From: Leptolyngbyaceae cyanobacterium
GTDB taxonomy: Bacteria; Cyanobacteriota; Cyanobacteriia; Cyanobacteriales; Aerosakkonemataceae
Length of the DNA: 64,000 nucleotides
Reading direction: 5' to 3'
Assembly (NCBI GenBank): GCA_036703985.1
Contig: DATNQN010000001.1
Span: 30,232 to 94,231, forward strand
Shown here: positions 43,295 to 50,866 of the stretch, one piece after another
Layout: every line of letters starts with the position of its first letter
Position numbering within the stretch: the stretch's first letter is position 1
Notes under the pieces: generated by a model
What the model saw: the letters and a program-made list of their open reading frames with translations, nothing else
Database searches by the model: none
What the model was told of the DNA's origin: nothing
Program-made: the position numbers and the translations under genes

Positions 43295-43660
43295 TGGAAA
43301 TATTTGAGAAGCGGTCGCTTTAGTATAGTTTAGTTCACCACTAAATATCGAAAATTACAAATATTTTTAACAGTTAATTGTGAAAACATTTCGATTAACA
43401 ATTAGCATTAATATCAGATTGTTTCAGTTACCAATCATAACGCTGTGCTGGTTTGTAGTGAAGGACTAAAGCCCTCACTACAAACAAGTTTTATTATGGG
43501 TGAGCTAAGCTGCTACGCATTTAATTTTGATATTGAGCTTGATGGGGAGATGGGGGGATGGGGGGATGGGGAGAGGGATTGACAGTTTTCCTCGACACTC
43601 GGAAATATACAAATTAGATGCGATGCAAGCTTACCAGATATGATATGCTCTACTTTGATT
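43295..43660. other. 366-bp spacer with repeats upstream of gcvT
   Basis: No gene is supported. It holds a GTTTGTAGTGAAGGACTAAA foldback (43451-43486) and a GATGGGG heptamer run (about 43540-43575), members of two repeat families seen elsewhere in the window. A 75-codon minus-strand frame across it is made of this repeat and overlaps the next gene, so I do not count it. Confidence 0.5.
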
Positions 43661-44017
43661 TTACTTTTTTTCAATAAATTGACTGGCAATGCGATCGGTT
43701 TTCGCAGCCATAATGAAATCATTCTTGTGCAATCCGCCAATGGAATGCGTCCACCAGCTAACCGTTACTTTACCCCATTCTGTGAGTAAAGCTGGGTGAT
43801 GTCCGGCTTTTTCTGCGGCATCACCGACTTGATTGGTAAAATCTAAAGCTGTCAGAAAGTTAGGGAATTTGTAGGTGCGCTTGAGGCGAGATTCTCCTTC
43901 CTCTTCGACAATACTCCAATCAGGAATTTGCGGTTTGAGTTGGGCAATTTCCGGTTCGCTAATCTGGGTTGAATCGCCCGTGCAAGCGACACATTTCTGT
44001 TGTGCTAGTTGTTCCAT
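43661..44017 (-). CDS. Pterin-4a-carbinolamine dehydratase
   Basis: A 118-residue PCD/DCoH-like protein that dehydrates 4a-hydroxytetrahydropterins. The active-site pattern is AEKAGHHPALLTEW near residue 68, with the later His in WWTHSIGGLHKNDF. I start it at ATG 44017, which has GAGGA upstream; the frame runs back to a TTG at 44122 without family support. Its role in cyanobacteria is not settled (pterin recycling is one option). Upstream is an imperfect 130-bp foldback (44127-44256). Confidence 0.88.
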   Translation of the reverse strand: MEQLAQQKCVACTGDSTQISEPEIAQLKPQIPDWSIVEEEGESRLKRTYKFPNFLTALDFTNQVGDAAEKAGHHPALLTEWGKVTVSWWTHSIGGLHKNDFIMAAKTDRIASQFIEKK

Positions 44018-44126
44018 ATCTTTCTGTCCTCGCTTGAAGTTTTGCAATGCACGAGCAGTTAGCGTTGAGTTTGACTGGATTTTAGCAAAAACACTTCTTT
44101 TCGCTACTTTATCATAATCCAAATTG

Positions 44127-44256
44127 TCATATTATGTCCGGTTGCATATACTGTCTGGAAGGGCGGGGTTTGACAAAAAATTGTTTGTTTGTGACCACGA
44201 TTGTGCGCTAAACTCGCCCCTAGTATACACAACCAATGCTACCGGACACGATATTA
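44127..44256. repeat. Imperfect foldback, TGTCCGGT ends
   Basis: ATTATGTCCGGTTGCAT at the left and ATGCTACCGGACACGATAT at the right are imperfect complements, and inner segments (GGGCGGGGTTT with AAACTCGCCCC) extend the symmetry. It looks like a MITE-type foldback in the promoter region of the pterin dehydratase gene. I found no certain target duplication. Confidence 0.4.
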
Positions 44257-44282
44257 TAATAGGTTTCCCTTCTCAATTCTGA

Positions 44283-44328
44283 CTCCTGAATTCTGAATCC
44301 TGAATTCTGAATTATGAATTATGACTTC
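44283..44328. repeat. CTGAATTCTGA-type heptamer repeats
   Basis: A run of CCTGAATTCTGAATCCTGAA-like heptamers and variants. It is a short tandem repeat downstream of the pentapeptide/TPR gene, of the same type as 63800-63850 on the other side of the window. Confidence 0.55.
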
Positions 44329-44331
44329 TAA

Positions 44332-45099
44332 TTAAAAGAATAATTGCAGCCCCAAATTAGCAAGACCGCTCAGAAAATTGAGGAAATTAGAACCGCCGCC
44401 GCCTCTTTTGGGTTTATTAACTTCTTCGATCTTTTTAATGACAGCTTGGGCTAATTCATAGCCTTGTTGATTGCCTTGTTTAGTGTAGAGTTGGGCAGCT
44501 TGTTGACTATCTGCGATCGCACCTGGTTTGTCGCCTTGCTGGTAGCGAACCATACCGCGACCGATATAAGCATTAGCAAAGTCGGGCTTAATCGCCAGTG
44601 CTTGGTTAAACAATTGTATCGCGCGGTTGTGGTTATCCTTTTCTGCTTCTGCCATTGCCCAGCGATAAAAATCTTCCGCATCCCCAGTATAGGTTGGTAC
44701 ACCTACGGCACCGAGTAAATTAGCATTGACCAGGCTAGCACCTACCAAATTAGCTTGTTCTAAAAAGGCATCTCTTAAGTCAGTTGCATTCAAATTGGCG
44801 CCGCTGAGGTTAGCACCTGTTAAGTTCGCACCATATAAACTAGCACTAGTCAGGTTAGCACCGCTTAAGTCTGCGCCAGTTAGATTGGCACGACTGAGAT
44901 TAGCACGAGTTAAGTCAGCACCTCTCAAGTCGGCCCCCACCAAATTAGCCATAACCAGTCCGGCATTACTCAAGTTGCATCCCGCGCATTGTCTGGTAGA
45001 AAGTAATTGCCTGGTATGTTCGGAATTAACTGCTTTGACGGGATTTGCCAAGCTGACGGTAGTGAGAAAGGTCGCGCCTGCTAGAAATTGTAGTTTCAT
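44332..45099 (-). CDS. Secreted pentapeptide-repeat and TPR protein
   Basis: A 255-residue protein with a signal peptide (about residues 1-23, ending PVKA). Pentapeptide repeats A(N/D)LxX run from about 44 to 130 (for example GADLRGADLTRANLSRANLT) and form a right-handed beta-helix, preceded by CAGCNLSNAGL. A TPR region follows (about 143-212). The last 25 residues are Gly-rich and hydrophobic. It is probably periplasmic or thylakoid-lumenal. The function is unknown; pentapeptide proteins with TPRs are common in cyanobacteria. Confidence 0.88.
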   Translation of the reverse strand: MKLQFLAGATFLTTVSLANPVKAVNSEHTRQLLSTRQCAGCNLSNAGLVMANLVGADLRGADLTRANLSRANLTGADLSGANLTSASLYGANLTGANLSGANLNATDLRDAFLEQANLVGASLVNANLLGAVGVPTYTGDAEDFYRWAMAEAEKDNHNRAIQLFNQALAIKPDFANAYIGRGMVRYQQGDKPGAIADSQQAAQLYTKQGNQQGYELAQAVIKKIEEVNKPKRGGGGSNFLNFLSGLANLGLQLFF

Positions 45100-45329
45100 A
45101 AGCTTATTTGATTTTAGATTTTAGATTTTCGATTGATAACTGAGATTGAATTTTAGATTGACAAGTAAGATTATGTCACCATTAGCTCAAGACAGATCTG
45201 TTTTCAATCTGAGGGTGCTACTGCTTTTACCATTTTTTGTCAATTTTGGCAAGAGAATGAGGAAACACATATAACGGTAGATTTTACAACATCAATCCAT
45301 CGGAACCAAGGATTTAAAGGGATGTAATC

Positions 45330-46757
45330 ATGGGATTTGAGTACGATATAGTAATCATTGGTGGCGGTTCTGCGGGTTTGGTCGTTGCTAGCGCCGCTGC
45401 CCAACTAAAAGCAAAAGTAGCCCTAGTAGAACGGGACCGCCTGGGAGGAGATTGTCTTTGGTATGGCTGCGTTCCTAGTAAGTCGATAATTCATGCTGCG
45501 AGAGTTGCTTATGAAGTAAAAAATGCGGCACGTTTTGGCATTTACTGCGATCGTCCGCAAATTGAATTTGCCAAAGCAATGGGTCACGTTCAAAATGCGA
45601 TCGCAGCTATTCAACCCAACGATTCCCCAGAAAGATTTGCTTCATTAGGAGTAGAAGTAATCTTTGGTTCCGGTCAATTTATCGACGAACGAACTTTTTC
45701 CATTAACAACCGGCGCTTAACAGCCAGAACGTTTGTGATATCTACGGGTTCCCGTCCGGCAATTCCTCCGATTACCGGATTAGAACAAGTTGATTATCTA
45801 ACTAACGAACAAATTTTTGAGATTACCGAACGTCCCGAATCTTTAGCTATTATAGGTGGCGGCCCGATCGGTTGCGAATTGGGGCAAGCATTTTCTCGTT
45901 TGGGTTCTCAAGTAACAATTATCGCCAGTAGCGATCGCATCTTACCAAAAGAAGACCCGGCAGCAGCCCGAGTCGTGCAATCTCAATTTGCCTCAGAAGG
46001 CATTCGCTTAATTCTCAACACGCGAGTAGAAAAAATCGAAGTTGTAGAAGGGAAAAAAATAGTTTCAGCAGGAGAAGAAAAAGTAGTTGTCGATCGAATT
46101 TTAATCGCCACCGGAAGACGACCAAATGTAGAATTACTCAACTTAGAAGCTGCCGGAGTTGAATATACCAACAAAGCCATCAAAGTTAACGACAAACTCC
46201 AAACAACTAACCCGCGCATTTATGCTTGCGGTGATGCGATCGGCGGTTACCAATTTACTCATGTTGCTAGCTATGAAGCCAGCATCGTTCTCAAAAATGC
46301 CTTATTTTTTCCCCTCACCAAAACAAACTATCGAGTCATTCCTTGGGCAACCTTTACCGATCCGGAACTAGCGCGAGTTGGCTTAACCGAATCACAAGCT
46401 AGAGAAAAATACGGCGACGATATTTACATTTTGCAGCAAGATTTTGCCGATGTCGATCGCGCCCAAGCAGAAGCTGCCACTAGCGGATTCGCTAAAATTA
46501 TCACTCGTAGCAATGGAGAAATTCTCGGTGCAACTTTAGTAGGCCCTTCGGCTGGAGAATTAATTCACGAAGTAGTGTTGGCAATGTCTTACAACTTAAA
46601 AGTTTCTGCCCTTAGCAGTATTATCCACATTTATCCCACCTTGGCAGAAGTTAATAGTAAAGCCGCACTTCAGCTAACAAAACAAAAATATGCCAAAAAC
46701 CCAACATTGCAAAATTTGTTAACTAAATTCTTTCAGTTCCGACGCAAGTTCGGCTAA
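45330..46757 (+). CDS. FAD-dependent disulfide oxidoreductase, mercuric-reductase-like
   Basis: A 475-residue flavoprotein of the dihydrolipoamide dehydrogenase/mercuric reductase superfamily. FAD is bound at GGGSAGLVVASAAAQL, the redox disulfide is CLWYGC (Cys42 and Cys47), NAD(P)H binds near GGGPIGCELGQAF (about 177) and the C-terminal dimer domain has HIYPTLAEVN. The C-terminal Cys pair and N-terminal heavy-metal domain of true MerA are missing, so mercury reduction is unlikely. It might act on another substrate, or as a second lipoamide dehydrogenase for glycine cleavage; sequence alone cannot decide. Confidence 0.85.
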   Translation: MGFEYDIVIIGGGSAGLVVASAAAQLKAKVALVERDRLGGDCLWYGCVPSKSIIHAARVAYEVKNAARFGIYCDRPQIEFAKAMGHVQNAIAAIQPNDSPERFASLGVEVIFGSGQFIDERTFSINNRRLTARTFVISTGSRPAIPPITGLEQVDYLTNEQIFEITERPESLAIIGGGPIGCELGQAFSRLGSQVTIIASSDRILPKEDPAAARVVQSQFASEGIRLILNTRVEKIEVVEGKKIVSAGEEKVVVDRILIATGRRPNVELLNLEAAGVEYTNKAIKVNDKLQTTNPRIYACGDAIGGYQFTHVASYEASIVLKNALFFPLTKTNYRVIPWATFTDPELARVGLTESQAREKYGDDIYILQQDFADVDRAQAEAATSGFAKIITRSNGEILGATLVGPSAGELIHEVVLAMSYNLKVSALSSIIHIYPTLAEVNSKAALQLTKQKYAKNPTLQNLLTKFFQFRRKFG

Positions 46758-46893
46758 ACCCTCCACATCCCGAACTGTCATCATATTTTCTCGACTAATG
46801 ACCAATGACTAATGACTAATGAAAGTTAAAAACGTGACATTCAAATTTTCTGTAGTTATGCTGGAAATGGCCATCCGGTAATCTTTCAGCTTT

Positions 46894-47721
46894 ATGCACA
46901 GGTTTCTCACAGGGCCCTTAACGGTGGAAAATGTCACAGTTGCGATCGCAGATTTACCCCCATCGTTACAAGGCATCAAAATCGTACAGTTGTCTGATTT
47001 CCACTATGATGGTCTGCGACTATCGAACAAATTGCTACAACAAGCAATAGATGTTTGCAATCAAGTAGAACCCGATATGATCGTACTCACGGGCGACTAC
47101 GTAACCACCGATCCCAAGCCAATTCACGACCTAGTATCATACCTCAAGAATTTGCAAAGTCGCATCGGCATCTACGCCATTTTAGGCAACCACGACCTCT
47201 TCTATGCCAACTCAAAAAAAGAAATCCGCACCGCCCTCACGAGTATCGGTATTCAAGTACTCTGGAATCAAATTGCTTATCCATTTGGCCCGGGATTAGC
47301 CTTAGTCGGTTTAGCAGATTTTCGTTCCGCTAAATTCAAACCCGCCTCAGTCATGAAACAGCTAAACCCCACCATTCCCCGTATAGTTTTATCCCACAAT
47401 CCCGATAGCGCCCCACACTTACAACAATGGCGAGTAGATTTACAACTCTCCGGTCATACCCACGGCGGTCAAATTCATCTGCCCAACTTAGGACCACTAC
47501 CCAGTTACTTCCCTATCCTCGCCAACTTCATCCCCAAACCCCTGCGTTCCTACCTGCCATATTTCCGCAAAGATTTTCGTAAAGTATTTCAACATTGGGA
47601 ATGGTCGCAAGGATTGCACCAAATTGGCAATAACCGTTTATATATTAATCGCGGATTGGGTACTTACTTCCCCGGACGTTTATTTTGTCCCCCAGAAGTT
47701 ACCGTGATTGAATTAACTTAG
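46894..47721 (+). CDS. Metallophosphoesterase (YkuE-like)
   Basis: A 275-residue calcineurin-like phosphoesterase. The metal-ligand motifs are LSDFHYD (near 32), LTGDYVT, ILGNHDLF, LSHNPD and LSGHTHGGQ (near 187). There is no signal peptide. It resembles the YkuE/UDP-diacylglucosamine-hydrolase-like group, but the substrate is unknown. It follows the flavoprotein gene by 136 bp on the same strand. Confidence 0.88.
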   Translation: MHRFLTGPLTVENVTVAIADLPPSLQGIKIVQLSDFHYDGLRLSNKLLQQAIDVCNQVEPDMIVLTGDYVTTDPKPIHDLVSYLKNLQSRIGIYAILGNHDLFYANSKKEIRTALTSIGIQVLWNQIAYPFGPGLALVGLADFRSAKFKPASVMKQLNPTIPRIVLSHNPDSAPHLQQWRVDLQLSGHTHGGQIHLPNLGPLPSYFPILANFIPKPLRSYLPYFRKDFRKVFQHWEWSQGLHQIGNNRLYINRGLGTYFPGRLFCPPEVTVIELT

Positions 47722-47842
47722 ATCTTGCACCAGAGTTATCATCTTAGTTTCTTGCAAATATCCTTACCTGAAAGCCTATATTTTTCCTTTAGAAACCCGG
47801 TTTCTTTAGCCTTATTGAGAAAGGTGCAAGACCTGAGTTAAC

Positions 47843-47951
47843 TTACAGCGGTTTTCTCTGTTATGAGGTACAGTCAGAATTTACCAAACTTATTTCTTAC
47901 AGTCTCTACCACTATATTTGGTGTACCTCACTACTGCGGGAACCGCTGTAA
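47843..47951. mobile_element. MITE-like foldback with TTACAGCGGTT ends
   Basis: A 109-bp element with perfect 11-base terminal inverted repeats (TTACAGCGGTT and AACCGCTGTAA). Inner arms (TGAGGTACA with TGTACCTCA) extend the symmetry. I recognise this type (ACAGCGGTTTTC with a GAGGTAC core) as common in cyanobacterial genomes. No coding capacity. Confidence 0.6.
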
Positions 47952-47954
47952 CTA

Positions 47955-48054
47955 TAGCGATCCTAAATGAATTGCCAACAACTAAACCACACCCAACCCT
48001 CCCCTTGGTAAGGGGAGGGCTAGGGTGGGGTTGATTATTGAAATAGGATCGCTA
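47955..48054. mobile_element. MITE-like foldback with TAGCGATCCTA ends
   Basis: A 100-bp element with perfect 11-base terminal inverted repeats (TAGCGATCCTA and TAGGATCGCTA). Its centre is a strong hairpin, CCCAACCCTCCCC with GGGGAGGG, followed by GGGTGGGG. It lies only three bases after the preceding element. Confidence 0.6.
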
Positions 48055-48610
48055 GATTTGAGTTGCTATTAAAGAATGGGAAGGTGAGCAGATGAGGAGA
48101 TTTCATATTTCATCCTTCATACTTTATCCTTCATCCTTCAAAAGCTTCAACCCGCCTCGTTACTTGGGAGAAGTTTAAGTAACTTAAGGCGGGCTATCAT
48201 GTAAATGAACGGTCGAGTTGATTTGGAACGATTTACGAAACAGTTGTTTAACAGAGATGGAACTTAACGTTATAGAAATTGAACGTAACTCACAACACGA
48301 TCGGGTGCCAACCTTCTACATCACCTCCGTCTGGATCTAAATTACATCACACTTAACTTAAACTGAACGTAATGCAATTGTTCTTAGATGAATCAGACCG
48401 ATTCCGTGTTGTGCTTGGATTGAGAGCGGGAAGGCACAAGCTCAAATCCAAAGTTTTTACTTAATCCGTTTATTTCTGCGTGCCTTATATTTTTTAAGTT
48501 AACACCTAAATCTGAAGAAATCATCACTGTTTAACCAAACTTTATATTCTTTGATTTGTTGTAATAACCGATCAATTTTATTCATTCTAATAATAGTTAC
48601 TACTCAGCAA

Positions 48611-48639
48611 TAAAAACCCCCTGATTATCTCAAGGGGTT
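48611..48639 (-). terminator. Intrinsic terminator of the Gly/Thr-rich protein gene
   Basis: On the minus strand AACCCCTT and AGGGGGTT pair around a short loop, followed by TTTTATTG. It lies 58 bases downstream of the stop at 48697. Confidence 0.6.
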
Positions 48640-48696
48640 GAAGCCATGAAGACCATTAGGAAGCTATTGCAAAACCGAATTAAAACAGTTTGATAT

Positions 48697-49572
48697 CTAT
48701 TGACCTGCGCCACCCGTACCAGTACCACCGCTTGTACCATTAGCACCGTTTGTACCAGTAGCACCGTTTGTACCAGTAGCACCGCTTGTACCAGTAGCAC
48801 CGCCTGTACCAGTAGCGTCACCCGTACCAGTATTACCGTCTGTACCAGTACCACCTATACCAGTAGTACCAGCAGTGCCACTTGTACCAGTACTACCACC
48901 TGTAGTAGTACCAGGAGTACCTGTAGAGGTGTCGTTACCAAAGTTGGTAGTATCCGAGCCAGTTCTACCAGAAGTACCTGATGTAGTATCATCTGTCTGG
49001 AGTCCCGAACCTTGAGGCGTAGTAGTATTACCTTGATTTTGCGGGATGGAAGGGGGTACGGTAATGTTAACGTCTGGTGCTGGTGAAGTAGCTGGTGGTT
49101 GCTGAATATTAATGTTTGGCTGAGGTGACGGAGATGCGGGTGTTTCTGTTTGAGGAACTGGAACTACTTGAGGAACTCTCTCGATCGTCCTTTCTCGTTG
49201 GATGATCGTTCGTTCTGGTGCGGGAGTAGGTGATTGAGTTGCTCTAGGTTGTGGATTAATAATCACGGGTGCAGGTGTTGGTTCTTCCCGCTGATTTAGA
49301 AAGTAATACAATCCAGCACCTAAACCAGCTAAAGAAGTAAGTATAATCCCGATTAACAAACCACGAGCAGCGTTATTATTATCGCGAACGACTTGGTTGT
49401 CTTGCACGTAGCGGCGTTCTGCTACTCTACCATGCGTGTAACCGTCGCGATATTCGTCAGATAAGTTATTGTTAACAGTTTCCCTGCTTTGGGTTACTCT
49501 AGTATGAGTATTTCCTTCAGGGTCTTGATAATATTCACGTTCAGATTTTATACGATTATTAGGGTCAGTCAT
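48697..49572 (-). CDS. Membrane-anchored protein with a Gly/Thr-rich repeat tail
   Basis: A 291-residue protein. A polar N-terminal region (1-69, many Arg/Asp/Asn) is followed by one transmembrane helix (71-91), then a Pro-rich linker with a charged ERTIIQRERTIERV segment (about 118-135), and from about 190 a low-complexity tail rich in Gly, Thr and Asn. The tail ends in six-residue units of the form GATGTN/GATGTS encoded by an 18-bp tandem repeat. I recognise no domain. By topology the long tail may lie outside the membrane. A possible surface or wall protein, by inference only. Confidence 0.75.
   Translation of the reverse strand: MTDPNNRIKSEREYYQDPEGNTHTRVTQSRETVNNNLSDEYRDGYTHGRVAERRYVQDNQVVRDNNNAARGLLIGIILTSLAGLGAGLYYFLNQREEPTPAPVIINPQPRATQSPTPAPERTIIQRERTIERVPQVVPVPQTETPASPSPQPNINIQQPPATSPAPDVNITVPPSIPQNQGNTTTPQGSGLQTDDTTSGTSGRTGSDTTNFGNDTSTGTPGTTTGGSTGTSGTAGTTGIGGTGTDGNTGTGDATGTGGATGTSGATGTNGATGTNGANGTSGGTGTGGAGQ
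48720..48860. repeat. 18-bp tandem repeat coding the Gly/Thr tail
   Basis: Units such as CACCGTTTGTACCAGTAG vary at a few positions over about eight copies. They code Gly-(Ala/Asn)-Thr-Gly-Thr-(Asn/Ser) on the minus strand. Unit number can change without changing the frame. Confidence 0.7.
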
Positions 49573-50013
49573 AGCAGTTGATTCGACTCCTTAGACAAAT
49601 AAACAAACCCAAGAAACTGCTAAATCCGCATTAAAAGCAGATTGAACAATGATTTAAAGGTTTATTATTAACGGAAGAACAACTATGGTTGTTCGTTCTG
49701 TATAGCTACAATAACTGTTGCGATCGCGTGGTTGGATCTATCTGGAGTTGCGATCGCGTTCCATCAAAAGATTGAATTCACGATAATCTAAAGGATGATA
49801 AGCCAGAAAGTACGGGTTTGCAAACAAAGACTTGGTTCGTTAAACTACCTTATTAACTCTCGTAAGTATACTTGGGTGGAATCATCCCGTTATGGGAAAA
49901 AGCACTACTTTCAAGTTTCATAGTTTTAACATTTGCTTTTAAACGGGGATTGATTTGGAGGGGTTGCGAGAGAGAAGTGCGATCGCGTCTTCCAGAATCG
50001 CTTGCTGCAACAT
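49573..50013. other. 441-bp spacer with HIP1 sites
   Basis: No gene is supported. Three HIP1 octamers and one degenerate copy are present, with no palindrome or repeat of note. It should contain the promoter of the Gly/Thr-rich protein gene. Confidence 0.4.
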
Positions 50014-50427
50014 TTAATTGAGCGATGTCGCCGATTGGGTAATATATTCGATAATTAATAAACGCAGATAGTTGAGGGTTTCTGCATAGCGTTTGAGTTG
50101 GGGGTAATCAGAGTCATGGGAAAAATACCACTCGGTAAAATAGCTCACATCAAATATTTTTAGTTTTTGTAAATTTTCCAGGATTTCTTGAGAATTTTCT
50201 AAATTATCCTTAACGATAACTTGCGCAGCGTAGCCGCGAATATCAGTGGTAAAAATTTCGATGACACCTAAGATACTGAACTCTTGTGACTCTTCCCATA
50301 ATGCTATTTTATGCCTTTCTTCTTTAGTGTGCTGATAATCAGTTAGCAATTGTTTTGCTACGCGATCGATATATTCTTTAGCAGCTTTGGCATTGTCGGA
50401 TTTGTTTTTTAGGTCTAAGTTTTGCAT
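50014..50427 (-). CDS. Unknown protein, second gene of a two-gene operon
   Basis: A 137-residue, mostly helical, charged protein with no domain I recognise. It contains a central SILGVIEIFTTDIRGYAAQV strand region. The ATG at 50427 has GAGGA right upstream; that ribosome site overlaps the stop of the preceding gene (TGAGGA), so translation is coupled. Two-gene operons of small unknown proteins of this kind can be toxin-antitoxin or toxin-immunity pairs; here this would be the partner (immunity) candidate. Confidence 0.6.
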   Translation of the reverse strand: MQNLDLKNKSDNAKAAKEYIDRVAKQLLTDYQHTKEERHKIALWEESQEFSILGVIEIFTTDIRGYAAQVIVKDNLENSQEILENLQKLKIFDVSYFTEWYFSHDSDYPQLKRYAETLNYLRLLIIEYITQSATSLN

Positions 50428-50435
50428 AGCTTTCC

Positions 50436-50777
50436 TCAATTTTCACCGTATGATATAATTTTTCCATCTCTTTCTATTATAAATTCAATGCCTTTATTCC
50501 ATCTTAATGCGCCATTAGGTAAGAGTTTCTTTCGCGCACCTTTTTTATTAAAGTTATTGGCTTTTCTCAAATATTTTAAATAATTACCTGTAAATCCGTG
50601 TCGATCGGCATGATCTACAATACTGTTAGCTACAGTGGGATAGGTTGCTTTATCCCATTTTTCTATGATAGCTTTGATTTCTGCTATCTCTGCATCTGTG
50701 TATCGCTCAAACAGTATTTGTTCATAAGGATCTGTTTTTTCACTTCGATCGATCTCATCATGGTTATCAGGGTTCAT
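50436..50777 (-). CDS. Unknown protein, first gene of a two-gene operon
   Basis: A 113-residue protein. The C-terminal half (NNFNKKGARKKLLPNGALRW and the following EFIIERDGKIISYGEN) is basic with alternating strands and looks like the C-terminal toxin modules of polymorphic toxins, but I know no exact family. The N-terminal half is acidic and helical. It overlaps nothing and is followed after 8 bp by its partner. The function is not known; the toxin-like look is an impression. Confidence 0.6.
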   Translation of the reverse strand: MNPDNHDEIDRSEKTDPYEQILFERYTDAEIAEIKAIIEKWDKATYPTVANSIVDHADRHGFTGNYLKYLRKANNFNKKGARKKLLPNGALRWNKGIEFIIERDGKIISYGEN

Positions 50778-50836
50778 TCAAAGATAGATATTCTTTATCT
50801 GCGTTTCAATTATAGCTGCCAATTCTCAGCCAAAGT

Positions 50837-50858
50837 AAGGTGGGCTTTTGCCCACCCT
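50837..50858. terminator. GGTGGGC hairpin near the metH 3' end
   Basis: AAGGTGGGC and GCCCACCCT pair across TTTT, 8 bases past the metH stop. Same family as 11652-11672. It may terminate metH before the small two-gene operon. Confidence 0.5.
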
Positions 50859-50866
50859 ACTACTAA

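Larger units (their letters stand above)
47722..48696. other. 975-bp non-coding stretch, a nest of small foldback elements
   Basis: No gene is supported over almost 1 kb. It contains a half copy of the AGAAACCCGGTTTCT palindrome (about 47793), two complete MITE-like foldbacks (47843-47951 and 47955-48054), CATCCTT heptamers (48100-48140) and the terminator of the next gene. The remaining part (48180-48600) is A/T-rich without structure I can support. Confidence 0.55.

Noticed and set aside
43513..43740. 75-codon minus-strand frame overlapping the pterin dehydratase gene
   Set aside because: Its C-terminal half is the CCCCATC repeat and it overlaps a well-supported gene in another frame.
44726..45124. 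Plus-strand frame of 132 codons with a LAPLKSAP pattern
   Set aside because: It is the shadow of pentapeptide repeats on the other strand; periodic codons keep the opposite frame open.
45330..46757. Naming the flavoprotein as mercuric reductase or as the glycine-cleavage L protein
   Set aside because: The MerA C-terminal Cys pair and N-terminal metal domain are absent, and the L-protein role cannot be separated from other disulfide oxidoreductases by sequence alone.
48700..48981. Long plus-strand open frame rich in Thr and Ser opposite the Gly/Thr-rich gene
   Set aside because: It is the mirror of an 18-bp tandem repeat; the minus strand has a coherent protein with a membrane helix and terminator.
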